A DNA stretch of 64,000 nt from Herbinix sp. (GCA_029256105.1 JAQSYO010000020.1:1-64000); one strand, 5' to 3'; numbered from the stretch's first letter, positions 37,330-47,340 are shown. Program-made: numbers and translations. The notes: generated from the sequence alone by a model not told the origin.

Positions 37330-38580
37330 TTATCTTTTTGGTATATTTAATTTTTGATAGATTTTTTTACCTTTACGTAATAAACGATAAATACTTCTGT
37401 TCTGAATGGATAACACTTTATCTAAATCTGCTTTATAAAACCATTTTAAATTTTGATTAACTTGATTTATGTTATAATTTTTACGCATTATATTTTGTAT
37501 ATTTTTATAAACAACTAAATAAGATTCATGCAGAAAATGAATCTTCATTCTAAAATCCTTCATCATATCAGCAAACTCATCATCCGTATAATTGAAGCCG
37601 TATTTTCTTGAATCACTTTTTACCGCTAATAGACATAATATGGTACGATAACACTTTTCACAGTGGCAGCAATTAGAGCCACCCTCTGACTCCCAACATA
37701 CTCTTAACTGTATCGGATTTTCAGTTCTTTTAACATATTCACTGATTCGATGAACTTTTTCCGGACGACTATACTCATAGCCATCATGAATAACTTGACT
37801 ACCGCAATATTTAATATAATTATCAATCGAAGGATCTGATGCGCATGTCGTCTTATCGTCATTTGTTAGGGAGGAAGCTATGTAGGTAGTTTTAATTTTA
37901 TATTGATATGCAAAGGGTGCCATATGACCAATTATCCCTATTCCATGCTGAAATCCGTACCACCAGTTATCACCCGTTATTTGAAACACATAATCACTTA
38001 ATGCTCCTTCGTTCAAGAATCTGCGGAAGGAGGTTTTTATAGATACATAATCCAGTTTATTTTTATCCGCTATACTACTTATATGATTATCCACTAGCTT
38101 CCAACCCACTTGATCTTCAAATGTAATATCAGCGCCCCATAGTGTTACTAATACCGGATTTTCATCTATATGTGATATCAAGGTATTATAAGCATCTACT
38201 CCACCACTAAATAAAGTTGCCGCTTGGTCTAAATTATCCTGTATATTATCCGTCAATTGCTTAGGAGTAACTCTCCCCTTGAAGGAAATTCCAGGATACA
38301 TTTGTACATATCCCTGTTTAAATACCTCAATACTTTCATAGAAATCTTTATCTAAATCGTCTAAAATTACTTCTGCATCAAATATCCAAACCAAAGGTAA
38401 AATATTACAAAGAAAAGGAATGACTGCTACGCTTTTGGGAACTTCGTCAATTTTTTTAGAATATTCGGCAAAAAAAGCTTCCTCTGTTATAAAATACTTT
38501 TTCCATTCACCACAAATTGTAAAAGTACATTCTATGTGATTAGCTATTACAATTACTTTTTCTATTACAATACTATTCAT
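37330..38580 (-). CDS. QueC-like PP-loop protein in exopolysaccharide locus (copy 2)
   Basis: A 416-aa paralogue of the following gene, alike along its whole length. It keeps the PP-loop FSGGVDAYNTLISH, the block VTLWGADITFEDQ, the block NWWYGFQHGIGIIGH, and the cysteine cluster CWESEGG...CCHCEKC. Strict conservation of these blocks between the copies, against a variable C terminus, points to an active site. An AAGGAG site precedes the start. The position between a GH16 hydrolase and a flippase suggests a role in sugar activation or modification (inference). Confidence 0.6.
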   Translation of the reverse strand: MNSIVIEKVIVIANHIECTFTICGEWKKYFITEEAFFAEYSKKIDEVPKSVAVIPFLCNILPLVWIFDAEVILDDLDKDFYESIEVFKQGYVQMYPGISFKGRVTPKQLTDNIQDNLDQAATLFSGGVDAYNTLISHIDENPVLVTLWGADITFEDQVGWKLVDNHISSIADKNKLDYVSIKTSFRRFLNEGALSDYVFQITGDNWWYGFQHGIGIIGHMAPFAYQYKIKTTYIASSLTNDDKTTCASDPSIDNYIKYCGSQVIHDGYEYSRPEKVHRISEYVKRTENPIQLRVCWESEGGSNCCHCEKCYRTILCLLAVKSDSRKYGFNYTDDEFADMMKDFRMKIHFLHESYLVVYKNIQNIMRKNYNINQVNQNLKWFYKADLDKVLSIQNRSIYRLLRKGKKIYQKLNIPKR

Positions 38581-38692
38581 AAATTATTTTCTCCTTAAAT
38601 TAATTGTCGCAAACTAATCCATATTACTGTATATTGCAAGCTATTTGAGATAATTTTTTCATATTCTATTTATTATCAAACGAATAACGTAA

Positions 38693-40219
38693 TTAATTAC
38701 ATATAACTTTACAGGTTGCCGAAACTCCATTATAAGTCGTTGCTGTAATGATACATGAACCTCGATTTTTCATATGAACATTACCACCATATACGGTAGC
38801 TACATTTGGATCTGATGATTTCCAGATTACCGTTCTATTTTGTACGTCTATAGGTAATAATTTATCATTAATTTTCTTAATCTCGTTGACTTTTCCATAT
38901 ATAGTATCCTTATCGAGCGTAATCACCTCAGGCTTTGTTACTGGATCACCCTCTAGCACAGTCACTCTAACATAATCAACCACCATTTCCATCTCTGAAA
39001 TATTTTGATTCGGTATCCCACCTGATGCTCCCACCGCCAGATTCAGTAATAGAAAAAATGGTTCCTTCAAGCCGTCATCCATGATTACATTCGAATAATA
39101 TAAGTTGTTGTCACAATAAAAATTAATTGTTTTATCACTTTTTTCAATCGCATAAGTATGAAATTGAGTTATATCAATATCCTGAGATCTACCAGAATTA
39201 TGACTTAACGAGGTGGCACTTGAAGATGCTTTATAAAATACGCCTCCTTGAACATTCACAACATCGCCAAAGGCTTCTATAATATCAATCTCTCTTGCAT
39301 CTGGCCAGGAATCACCTAAATACCAAAGTTTGCTATAATCTTCTTCAAAATCGGCACCTAACATCCAGAATGCAGGAAAAGCCCCACTTTCTTTTGGTAG
39401 TTTTATTCTTGCCTCAATTCTTGCATTACCAATCTCCAGTTTATTATTCGTATGGAGACTGGCAGATGTCCAATTCCCATTCGCATCTTTTAATGCCTTT
39501 ATTATCAGATTCCCATCCTGTATGAATGCATTATCTATTCTGTTTGTATATTTTTGTAATTCCGAGTTACGTACATACCCATATTCATAGTCCCATTTTG
39601 TACTATCGATAACTGCTGCATTGAAATCATCCTCCCAGATGATATTATTTTCAGCTACATTTATCAAGCAGTTCAGAACAAAGATATATTTATCCGGAGC
39701 AGTAATCGTACAGGTAACCTTTGCATCTCCTTTACCTACAGCAGTCACAGCCCCATTGGAGGCATTGATTTTTATAACTGCTTCATTCGATGTAATCCAT
39801 CTATAGTTAGATTTTGCTATTTTCTTCGCTATATTAATATCAAACTGCTCGTCAACCTTCAAACTCAGCGCAGTTTTTTTTAATTGTGGCCCTTCTTTAT
39901 TTTCACCAACAACAATCTTACATGTCAGTTTTATTTTTTTTAATGCTGCTCCGGTAATCGTGCAGGTTACTGATGCTTCGCCTTCATTTAGCGCTATAAT
40001 TTTCCCATTCTTATCATTTACATGCACAACATTGCTATTAGAAGTTGTCCAATAATATGTTAGTCCTGACCTTTTACCTATAATATTAATGTCATAGGTG
40101 GATGCCTTCTCCAGCTGTATCGTATTTGCAGTAAGTGATATTGTACTACCATAAGCACAGCCTGTGGTTAGAAATATTGCCATTGCAGCAAATAGAAATA
40201 TAAAATAAGAACGCTTCAT
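38693..40219 (-). CDS. Secreted GH16 endo-glucanase-like protein with Big_2 domains
   Basis: A 508-aa exported protein. The N-terminal signal runs to about residue 25, with a possible lipobox (LTTGC). Two Big_2 immunoglobulin-like domains (about 27-105 and 110-190; VHVNDKNGKIIALNEGEASV, VTAVGKGDAKVTCTI) precede the GH16 catalytic domain (about 195-425), whose motif EIDIIEAFG supplies nucleophile and acid/base Glu. A third Big_2 domain is C-terminal (VATVYGG). GH16 enzymes cut beta-1,3 or beta-1,3/1,4 glucans and related polymers. In this locus it probably trims or releases the exopolysaccharide. Confidence 0.88.
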   Translation of the reverse strand: MKRSYFIFLFAAMAIFLTTGCAYGSTISLTANTIQLEKASTYDINIIGKRSGLTYYWTTSNSNVVHVNDKNGKIIALNEGEASVTCTITGAALKKIKLTCKIVVGENKEGPQLKKTALSLKVDEQFDINIAKKIAKSNYRWITSNEAVIKINASNGAVTAVGKGDAKVTCTITAPDKYIFVLNCLINVAENNIIWEDDFNAAVIDSTKWDYEYGYVRNSELQKYTNRIDNAFIQDGNLIIKALKDANGNWTSASLHTNNKLEIGNARIEARIKLPKESGAFPAFWMLGADFEEDYSKLWYLGDSWPDAREIDIIEAFGDVVNVQGGVFYKASSSATSLSHNSGRSQDIDITQFHTYAIEKSDKTINFYCDNNLYYSNVIMDDGLKEPFFLLLNLAVGASGGIPNQNISEMEMVVDYVRVTVLEGDPVTKPEVITLDKDTIYGKVNEIKKINDKLLPIDVQNRTVIWKSSDPNVATVYGGNVHMKNRGSCIITATTYNGVSATCKVICN

Positions 40220-40236
40220 AATATGCCTCCAATTAT

Positions 40237-41403
40237 TTATTTAGAATGAGCTCTGATTCTGAGGGTTCCATCATCCCGGTATATCATCTCACTTAAATTG
40301 CTACTAGAAATTTCACTGCGATTAAATTCCTCCATGGATAAAAATACAACAAACCAACCAAGAAATCCATCAATAACAGTTGATGTAAACATAATCATAA
40401 ATATAAAAATCATCAATATCAATGAATATATGTTTTTCTTCGCTACACTAAAATAACCGTAGACAAATACTATTAATCCAATGATTGACGTTTCAATTAA
40501 GATACGCATGATGTCACAATGTAATCTATTAATATAAGCACCTTGATTATCAAAATAATATTTTATACTTCCCAACCCGTAATTTGTAATATCTGTTGTT
40601 ATCACTTCTCTTAACTGGTCGAACCTTCCCATAGTGAATTGACCAAAATCGATGTTGAACGTTGCTTGGAACCAGAATGCAAATTGATCGGTCAATATCG
40701 CATAAAGTGCCAACGGTGAACTAATAAATACTAATTTTATCGTATTTTCCAGATACTTGTTCACTTTTACCTTCCGAACACTCCAGCCTAACAATAACAC
40801 TGCTATCACAAACACGACATGCAGACGTTTATAAGATAATATTCCGAAAAACAGAGCGAGTAAGCATCTAACTTTTTTGTTTTTTACATAGTAATAATAG
40901 AACAAGAGGGTATAGATATGAGCAGTTACTGATTCATACGGAGAGAAAGAATTTACAAAAGATATCTTCTTTATATGTTCTATATCCAAGATATTTGCAA
41001 ATTGATAAAAAAATAATACGATATGTCCGATCAATAGACTATCAAAATAAAAATCTCGATTCTCATTTCGATCAACATTTACTATTACAAACACCATAAT
41101 ATAAGGAACAATCAAATAAAACATATCCCACATCAACAAAAACTTCATACCATTCATCACAGAATATAGTAATGTAATAATTCCTAAGATTATCGGAACC
41201 GACATAATATGTATCAAATCATCGATATTATAGATTGGATTATGTAAATTGCCAATTATTATGACAATACCTATCGCAACTACGATAAACATGAAAATAT
41301 ATTTAAAGTCGTCATTGATATTATTACGCATATCCCCTATGATCCAAGCTATAACAAAAATTAAATATGCTATTCTAATCCATCTATAATCGACTTTTAT
41401 CAT
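40237..41403 (-). CDS. Wzy-like polysaccharide polymerase
   Basis: A 388-aa membrane protein with about ten hydrophobic segments and a longer outside loop (about 240-285; TDQFAFWFQATFNIDFGQFTMGRFDQLREV). The layout and its place beside glycosyltransferases and a flippase fit an O-antigen-type polymerase that joins repeat units. Sequence motifs in this family are weak, so the call leans on topology and context. It is 17 bp upstream of the GH16 gene. Confidence 0.7.
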   Translation of the reverse strand: MIKVDYRWIRIAYLIFVIAWIIGDMRNNINDDFKYIFMFIVVAIGIVIIIGNLHNPIYNIDDLIHIMSVPIILGIITLLYSVMNGMKFLLMWDMFYLIVPYIMVFVIVNVDRNENRDFYFDSLLIGHIVLFFYQFANILDIEHIKKISFVNSFSPYESVTAHIYTLLFYYYYVKNKKVRCLLALFFGILSYKRLHVVFVIAVLLLGWSVRKVKVNKYLENTIKLVFISSPLALYAILTDQFAFWFQATFNIDFGQFTMGRFDQLREVITTDITNYGLGSIKYYFDNQGAYINRLHCDIMRILIETSIIGLIVFVYGYFSVAKKNIYSLILMIFIFMIMFTSTVIDGFLGWFVVFLSMEEFNRSEISSSNLSEMIYRDDGTLRIRAHSK

Positions 41404-41422
41404 GCTTTACCCTGCTTTTCAT

Positions 41423-42319
41423 TTATTTTTCATTTATATTTCTATGTATCATTTCAATAATTTCATTATCTACGTTAGGGTCAACCTTTCTGGCATAAAA
41501 CATATTTGAGTTAGCCAAAATATCAAAGTCTTCTTTTCTCCAGGTATATGGTTTTCCCCTAGTCCAATCTATCAGTCTCATATTTGGATTTTTATTCAAA
41601 TATTTTGATTGGTATAGATGCTCCCTATATTGAGAATTAATTAAAACAGTCTGAAGAAATAATTCATCCCCACTTAAGCTATATTGAAATATTTTACCAA
41701 TCCAATCCTCTTGCTGTATTACATATAAGGCAAAATCATGTGTTATACTAAACCAATTTGTCCCCTTTTGGAATATGACTTTTACCCCTTTAATTCTGTC
41801 AATTTTAAGAAGCTTTTGTATGAAAAGTAATATTTTATCAACTGCGTAAAGTCCCAACAATAATAAATTCTTACGATTTCTTCCATATACATCTTGAAAT
41901 AAATAGTAATATTTAATACGTTCCAAATATTGACTGTCAACAATTTGCTCATCAAAGGCTAAAAATTCGCATCCTTTGTTTTGATCAAAAAACTGATGTA
42001 TTTCATTTTGCGTTTTGATAACCAAATCGCTTCCAGACAAAAGATGGTAATAATCATATTGATGCCTCGATGTTGCTTCTTTTAGTAAATCCAATTCACA
42101 TAATATTCCACTATAGGCCGCCCATTTGACATCACGCTGCCTTATAAAAAAAACGGAGGAAAAACGAATCTCTGATTTCAACTTAGCATAGTCAGTAAAG
42201 TTTGCTTTTTTATCTATATGGACATAGATGTCATTACGAGGGTCATCCAGTGATTCTATTAATTGTTTCAAATATTGAAACTGGCTATGTGCCATGATGA
42301 GATATGCATGTTTTCCCAT
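41423..42319 (-). CDS. Core-2/I-branching type glycosyltransferase (GT14-like)
   Basis: A 298-aa cytoplasmic enzyme. KHAYLIMAHSQFQYLKQLIESLDDPRNDIYVHIDKK and YYHLLSGSDLVIKTQNEI are characteristic of bacterial PF02485 proteins, which transfer GlcNAc or xylose residues. I place the start at 42319 (MGKHAYL), where the domain begins after a GGGGGG site, rather than at a distant upstream start that would overlap the preceding GT4 gene. Confidence 0.82.
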   Translation of the reverse strand: MGKHAYLIMAHSQFQYLKQLIESLDDPRNDIYVHIDKKANFTDYAKLKSEIRFSSVFFIRQRDVKWAAYSGILCELDLLKEATSRHQYDYYHLLSGSDLVIKTQNEIHQFFDQNKGCEFLAFDEQIVDSQYLERIKYYYLFQDVYGRNRKNLLLLGLYAVDKILLFIQKLLKIDRIKGVKVIFQKGTNWFSITHDFALYVIQQEDWIGKIFQYSLSGDELFLQTVLINSQYREHLYQSKYLNKNPNMRLIDWTRGKPYTWRKEDFDILANSNMFYARKVDPNVDNEIIEMIHRNINEK

Positions 42320-42356
42320 ATAACCCCCCATTCCGAATAAATCCCAATCTTCTTTA

Positions 42357-43469
42357 CTAATATTTTGTATATAATTGCAAATGTCTTTTCGCAATACTAT
42401 CCCAATTAAAATTTGACAAATCATAATCTGGACAATGTCCCGGATCAACACTATCTTCTTCGCTTAATAATTCGTTCAACTGATCAAGAAGGCTATTAAT
42501 ATTACCTTTTTCGAAAACCTTACCACTATTTTGAATTACTTCTACATTTTCTGCGATATTACTTACCAAACACTTTCTTTCATAACTCATTGCTTCCAAC
42601 AAACTTAAGGGCATACCCTCTATATCACTAGGCAGAATATAGGCCAAACAATTACTATATAACTCCTCACGTTCCACCCCATCTACAAAACCTGTCATTA
42701 TGATTCTGTTGTCTTTCTCTGCCAAGGATTTTATCTTCTCCATATATTCATCTGAATGACTGCTTCCGCCAGCTACTACCAACTTAATATTGGTGTCTAG
42801 ATTTTGATAAGCTTCTATTAGATAATGAAGTCCCTTTTCAGGTACTATTCTTGCTAAAAACAGAAAATAGTTATTTCGTTTTAAGCCGTATTTGTTCTTT
42901 ATAACTTCTGCTTCAATCGAGTATGGAACATTGATACCATTTGGAATATAGTGCGTCTCACGGTTATAGGTTTCAAGAAAATACTCTTGTGCATTTTTAG
43001 ATAATACGATTACTTCATCCGCATATTTCGCTGCAATTTTTTCACCCAGCAAAAGATATTTTTTTGCTAACCCTCCCCATTTTACTCTTTGCCAATCTAG
43101 TCCATGGATCGTAGCAATTGTTCTGATTTTAAATATATGGGGAATAATCAACATAACGCAAGGACCCATCGAATGGTAGTGGATCAAATCATATTTTCCA
43201 AATAATGCTCTCAATGTCGCTAAAAACGAATAAATTAATGCATCAAAACTTTTCTTATTGATTGTTGGGATACTTATTATTTTAATTCCTTCATAGTATC
43301 GTTTGCTGTATTGTGGATGGTTTTTATTTGCTATATGCTTTCCTCTTCGGTTATAAACCTCAACCTCATGCCCACTATTGATGAGGCATTTTGATAATTC
43401 TTCCACTACAACCTCTACCCCACCCTCTCTCGATGGGATACGTTTATGACCAATCATTGCTATTTTCAT
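42357..43469 (-). CDS. Glycosyltransferase family 4
   Basis: A 370-aa GT-B enzyme. The N-terminal MKIAMIGHKRIPSREGGVEVVVEEL and C-terminal FLARIVPEKGLHYLIEAY, with the Glu-rich EGMPLSLLEAMSY (EX7E), are typical of retaining family-4 transferases such as rhamnosyl or galactosyl transferases. The ribosome-binding site is weak, and an in-frame stop just upstream fixes the start at 43469. Confidence 0.9.
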   Translation of the reverse strand: MKIAMIGHKRIPSREGGVEVVVEELSKCLINSGHEVEVYNRRGKHIANKNHPQYSKRYYEGIKIISIPTINKKSFDALIYSFLATLRALFGKYDLIHYHSMGPCVMLIIPHIFKIRTIATIHGLDWQRVKWGGLAKKYLLLGEKIAAKYADEVIVLSKNAQEYFLETYNRETHYIPNGINVPYSIEAEVIKNKYGLKRNNYFLFLARIVPEKGLHYLIEAYQNLDTNIKLVVAGGSSHSDEYMEKIKSLAEKDNRIIMTGFVDGVEREELYSNCLAYILPSDIEGMPLSLLEAMSYERKCLVSNIAENVEVIQNSGKVFEKGNINSLLDQLNELLSEEDSVDPGHCPDYDLSNFNWDSIAKRHLQLYTKY

Positions 43470-43586
43470 ATCTTATATAGCTATCTATTTCATAGCTTTC
43501 TCCTTTCAATTTCAAGAGCAAGCCCAATTATTCATGTTTGATTTCATCAATGAAAAAATATTCAATGCCTTTTCAATCAAGCATTA

Positions 43587-44627
43587 TTAATACGAAAAAA
43601 ATTTGCCTCTAAGTGCTGTTTTATTTTTATAATAAATTCCTAATATAAAAAATCTTCTTAGTTGCAAACTGGCTGCCAAAGTGTATAGTTGCAGTTTTGC
43701 ATAACGTAAACGGGTAATCCTAACATTCTTATGTGCTGTTTTAAATGGTTCCTTCTTTAATAATTCGTAAAATTCTTTCAACTTTTCTTTATCATGACTG
43801 TAATACATGTAGAGCTGTTCAAAAATATTTTCGATACAATATGCGTTTAACGCTTCGTAAAACACCGCTTCTTTTTTTCTCACCTTAATAAATTCTTCAA
43901 GATATCCACGTACTTGGTATGACATCTCCGTGATTTGTGGGGTAAGCGACTGACTCTCTGATAATTCGTTAATTCGATAAAAATAACCCGCATTCGCGAA
44001 GAAACGAACATCTTTTGCGTATTCAAGAACATTTAGGTTAAAGAGCATATCTTCTGCTCTCTTTAACCCTTTCATAAAGAAAATCTCATTTTGTTTAATC
44101 ATCTCGGTTTTATATAATTTACACCACGGTGTGCAAAGATTAATCCCATTATATTGCTTTGAATACCGCAATATAATTAGTTGTAATTCTTTCATCTCAC
44201 TTGGTTTAAAGGAATAATTCGTTAGGTTAACCGGGCTCGGTATGATTATATCCCCGATTACCTTTGAATAATTAAAAACTATCACATCCGGTGTATTATT
44301 GTTCAAATATTCTACCAGATTACTGCATAAATTCACATCCAGCCAATCATCAGCATCCAGGAACATCAAATATTCCCCCGAAGCTTCCTTTATTCCAATG
44401 TTCCTTGCATTCGAAACCCCTTGATTTTCAATATGTAATAATTTAATGATAGGGAACTGTTGTGCATATTCATCGCATATTTTCCGCGCTTCATTTTTTG
44501 ATCCATCATCCACGATAATTACTTGTATATCTTGATATGATTGTTCAACGACACTATTAAGGCATTTTCGCAAATACTTATCTTCTGTATTATATACAGG
44601 TATAATAATTGATATTATGGCTATCAT
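43587..44627 (-). CDS. Glycosyltransferase family 2
   Basis: A 346-aa family-2 transferase: ISIIIPVYNTEDKYLRKCLNSV, VDDGSKNEARKICDEY, NARNIGIKEASGEYLMFLDADDWL. The C-terminal third is basic and poorly conserved. The AGGAG site directly abuts the ATG, so initiation may be weak or re-initiation from the gene 12 bp upstream may be used. It adds one sugar of the repeat unit; donor unknown. Confidence 0.88.
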   Translation of the reverse strand: MIAIISIIIPVYNTEDKYLRKCLNSVVEQSYQDIQVIIVDDGSKNEARKICDEYAQQFPIIKLLHIENQGVSNARNIGIKEASGEYLMFLDADDWLDVNLCSNLVEYLNNNTPDVIVFNYSKVIGDIIIPSPVNLTNYSFKPSEMKELQLIILRYSKQYNGINLCTPWCKLYKTEMIKQNEIFFMKGLKRAEDMLFNLNVLEYAKDVRFFANAGYFYRINELSESQSLTPQITEMSYQVRGYLEEFIKVRKKEAVFYEALNAYCIENIFEQLYMYYSHDKEKLKEFYELLKKEPFKTAHKNVRITRLRYAKLQLYTLAASLQLRRFFILGIYYKNKTALRGKFFSY

Positions 44628-44639
44628 CTCCTGAGCTAC

Positions 44640-45857
44640 TTAGTTTAAGTTTGAATCCTTATCAACAAATTGCTGATAAATTTCAACCATCTTATGTGCA
44701 TATGCTTCTAAAGAAATCATTTTTTCTCTTTTTTCAATACAATTTTTTGACATCACTATAATTCTCTCGTTGTCTTGATATAAGGTATTAATTTCAATGG
44801 CTAACTTATCTTCGTTAATGTCTTCAATTATAATACCGGTTTCATTATCTTCGATTAATTCAGGAATACCTCCCATCTTGGATGCAATTACAGGCGTCCC
44901 TAAAGACTTTGATTCAAGAACTGCCAGTGGGCTATTCTCATACCAAATGGAAGGGTATACGGAAAACTTTGCTCTTCTAATTAATGTGTCCAGTTCTTCA
45001 CCCGATTTGAAGCCTACAAATTCTACATTGGGAATGTCCTTACATTTATCAGCAAGTGGGCCTGTCCCTGCAATCTTAAAATTAATATGCGACAGTTTCC
45101 TGCAGCAATCAAGAAACATTTCAAGTCCCTTTTCTTCCGACAATCTTCCAAAATAAAGAACATAATCACCTTTTGTGCTGTAATCTTCTATTTCTTTCAA
45201 TTCAATAAAATTATGTATTGTTATCGTTTTTCCATAGAATTGATTTGATTGATGTAATTTATCTTCTATGAAATGACTTGGGCAAATATATAAATCAACC
45301 AATTGATAGGTCTTACGCTTCCTGTATAATATCGCTTCAATGGAACCAATTGCACTTTTTATTTTTGAGGAGGCAATACAATTCTTTTTTGTACAATTCC
45401 ACTTACTTCCATTTAAACACAATTCGCATGTCTTTTTCGTATGAATATCAAACATCAGATGATTCGGGCAAAGCATTTGATAATCGTGAACCGTTTGTAC
45501 CATTGGAATATGATGTTTATGTATCTCTTCTATAATGGACGGCGTTAATTGAAAATTTATATTATTCAAATGTACGATATCCGGTTTAAATTTCTGAATC
45601 ACATTTCTTACTTTTCTTTTCGCTTCAAATGAATATATAATCCGGAAGGGATAGAATAATTTTTCGATACCCTTTGTATGAAAATCCATTTCGGTCGTGT
45701 ATTCGTTTGCACTGTTTTTTACAAGATTTTTCTCATCATACATTCCAAAATATTCAACCTGATGTCCAGCTTGTTCCAAGAAATTCCCAATTTTCAGGAA
45801 ATAGGTTTCTGCTCCACCCCTTGCATATAAAAATTTATTTATCATCAAAATCTTCAT
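44640..45857 (-). CDS. Glycosyltransferase family 4
   Basis: A 405-aa GT-B enzyme: MKILMINKFLYARGGAETYFLKIGNFLEQAGH at the N terminus, LYFGRLSEEKGLEMFLDCC in the middle and ENSPLAVLESKSLGTPVIASKMGGIPELI at the donor site (EX7E). A Cys-rich insert (CELCLNGSKWNCTKKNC, near 140-160) is seen in a subset of GT4 proteins of capsule loci and may bind a metal. A GAGAGG site precedes the start. Confidence 0.9.
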   Translation of the reverse strand: MKILMINKFLYARGGAETYFLKIGNFLEQAGHQVEYFGMYDEKNLVKNSANEYTTEMDFHTKGIEKLFYPFRIIYSFEAKRKVRNVIQKFKPDIVHLNNINFQLTPSIIEEIHKHHIPMVQTVHDYQMLCPNHLMFDIHTKKTCELCLNGSKWNCTKKNCIASSKIKSAIGSIEAILYRKRKTYQLVDLYICPSHFIEDKLHQSNQFYGKTITIHNFIELKEIEDYSTKGDYVLYFGRLSEEKGLEMFLDCCRKLSHINFKIAGTGPLADKCKDIPNVEFVGFKSGEELDTLIRRAKFSVYPSIWYENSPLAVLESKSLGTPVIASKMGGIPELIEDNETGIIIEDINEDKLAIEINTLYQDNERIIVMSKNCIEKREKMISLEAYAHKMVEIYQQFVDKDSNLN

Positions 45858-45938
45858 GATAGTTCCTCTCTAAGTAGTTATAATCTTGTCTATTACAGTA
45901 GATAGCCAGCTAACCCACGCTCTCTTTACTGGCTAATT

Positions 45939-46673
45939 TTACTTATTAATTTTACTTACTAATTTTGCTTTCGATTTTGTACGTTTGCTTACATATCTCT
46001 GATTTTTATAATAATCAAAGTTCTTCATAATATGTCCAAATTCAGATGTGTCAATTTTGTTCAATATGATTCCTATTATATTGCCTCCTGATTTATATAA
46101 AACATCCCTTGATTCTCTGACACTTCTTCTCTCAGTTTTTGCATATTCTGATACTAAAATGATACCATCCATTTTATTTGCCATAACATTAGGATCCACC
46201 GATGTTGTAATGGAGGGCATATCTAAAATTATATAATCATATTCCTTATAAAGCTGATCCATTAGCTCGTCCATGTTACTGGAGCACAATAGACTAATGG
46301 GATTCACTGCTCTTCCTCCGCTCGGTATATAGAACAGATTCTTATAATTCGTATCATATACCGCCTGATGATATAAACATTCCCCTAATAAAAAATCAGA
46401 TAAACCGATCTCAACTTCCTGATTTAATCTTTTATATCTTGAAATCTTACGTAAATCTCCGTCAATTAGGATTGTTTTCCATCCGGCATTTGCCATAGAA
46501 ATTGCTATACTGATTGCAAGTGTTGTTGTACCCACTCCCGGTTCGCACCCACTCAGCATAAACTTTTTATACCCATCCTTTTGCTTTTTTAGATGAATTT
46601 CTACGATAATTCGATCGATTGCATCATTAATAAATTGATTTGTATTACTATAAAAATCGATTAGTTTTTTCAT
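45939..46673 (-). CDS. CpsD-like capsular regulator with altered Walker A
   Basis: A 244-aa MinD-like ATPase of the CpsD/BY-kinase family. Walker A' (ILIDGDLRK) and Walker B (YIILDMPS) are intact. The Walker A position reads EPGVGTTTLA, so Thr replaces the nucleotide-binding Lys of EPGxGKST. The C-terminal tail has only a small tyrosine group (FDYYKNQRY). It partners the Wzz-like protein encoded just upstream (2-bp gap) to control chain length. The start at 46673 is used because the longer frame overlaps the wzz-like gene. Confidence 0.85.
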   Translation of the reverse strand: MKKLIDFYSNTNQFINDAIDRIIVEIHLKKQKDGYKKFMLSGCEPGVGTTTLAISIAISMANAGWKTILIDGDLRKISRYKRLNQEVEIGLSDFLLGECLYHQAVYDTNYKNLFYIPSGGRAVNPISLLCSSNMDELMDQLYKEYDYIILDMPSITTSVDPNVMANKMDGIILVSEYAKTERRSVRESRDVLYKSGGNIIGIILNKIDTSEFGHIMKNFDYYKNQRYVSKRTKSKAKLVSKINK

Positions 46674-46674
46674 G

Positions 46675-47340
46675 TCATTTTTTATCTCCTTCCATTTTAT
46701 TATTAAACAATGGAATAATACCAATAATATCAATCTCCCCGTCTAATCCTATATCAGATAAATTATGTACTTTACTGGTAAATACCTCTCGCATTATAAA
46801 CCATACACACAATAAAACAATGCCGGCCAATGTAAAGATAATCCTGAATTTCAACTGTTCTGTCTGTTTATTATAGGATAAATCAGCCGCAATCGCTTCA
46901 TCTAACAAACGTACCGAATCGTTGGATGTAATATTATTTACCTCTTCAATAAAAACCTCAGCGACAGCATTTGCAACCTTAATAGCTAGATTAATATCGG
47001 AGGAAGTGGCGCTTATCCCTAATACCAGTGTTGTTGAATAAGATTTAACAGAAATCATTTCTTTGATGCTATCCGCGTCCATATTGAAAATATTTAACGA
47101 TGTAGCTGCCCGTTCACTAACCTTTGAACTGGTAATAATCTCTGAATATAAGGTTAGCGCCGAATGATCCATTAAGGAATAAACCGTAGTTTCCGCTGTA
47201 TACTCATCTTCCCGTGAATTATTATTGGTAATCAGATAAGCTAATATATAACATACTGTTCCAATTATTATTATCAGCCACCATTTTTTTAAAATTGCTT
47301 TTAAGCATCTTCTTAAATCTATATTTATTTCTTTGTTCAT
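46675..47340 (-). CDS. Wzz/CpsC-like chain-length determinant protein
   Basis: A 221-aa membrane protein with TM1 at about 20-37, a coiled outside domain (about 40-165) and TM2 at about 167-187, then a short cytoplasmic tail (about 190-221). This is the CpsC/CapA form, which activates a separate CpsD-type ATPase through its tail. It sits directly ahead of the CpsD-like gene. Confidence 0.87.
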   Translation of the reverse strand: MNKEINIDLRRCLKAILKKWWLIIIIGTVCYILAYLITNNNSREDEYTAETTVYSLMDHSALTLYSEIITSSKVSERAATSLNIFNMDADSIKEMISVKSYSTTLVLGISATSSDINLAIKVANAVAEVFIEEVNNITSNDSVRLLDEAIAADLSYNKQTEQLKFRIIFTLAGIVLLCVWFIMREVFTSKVHNLSDIGLDGEIDIIGIIPLFNNKMEGDKK

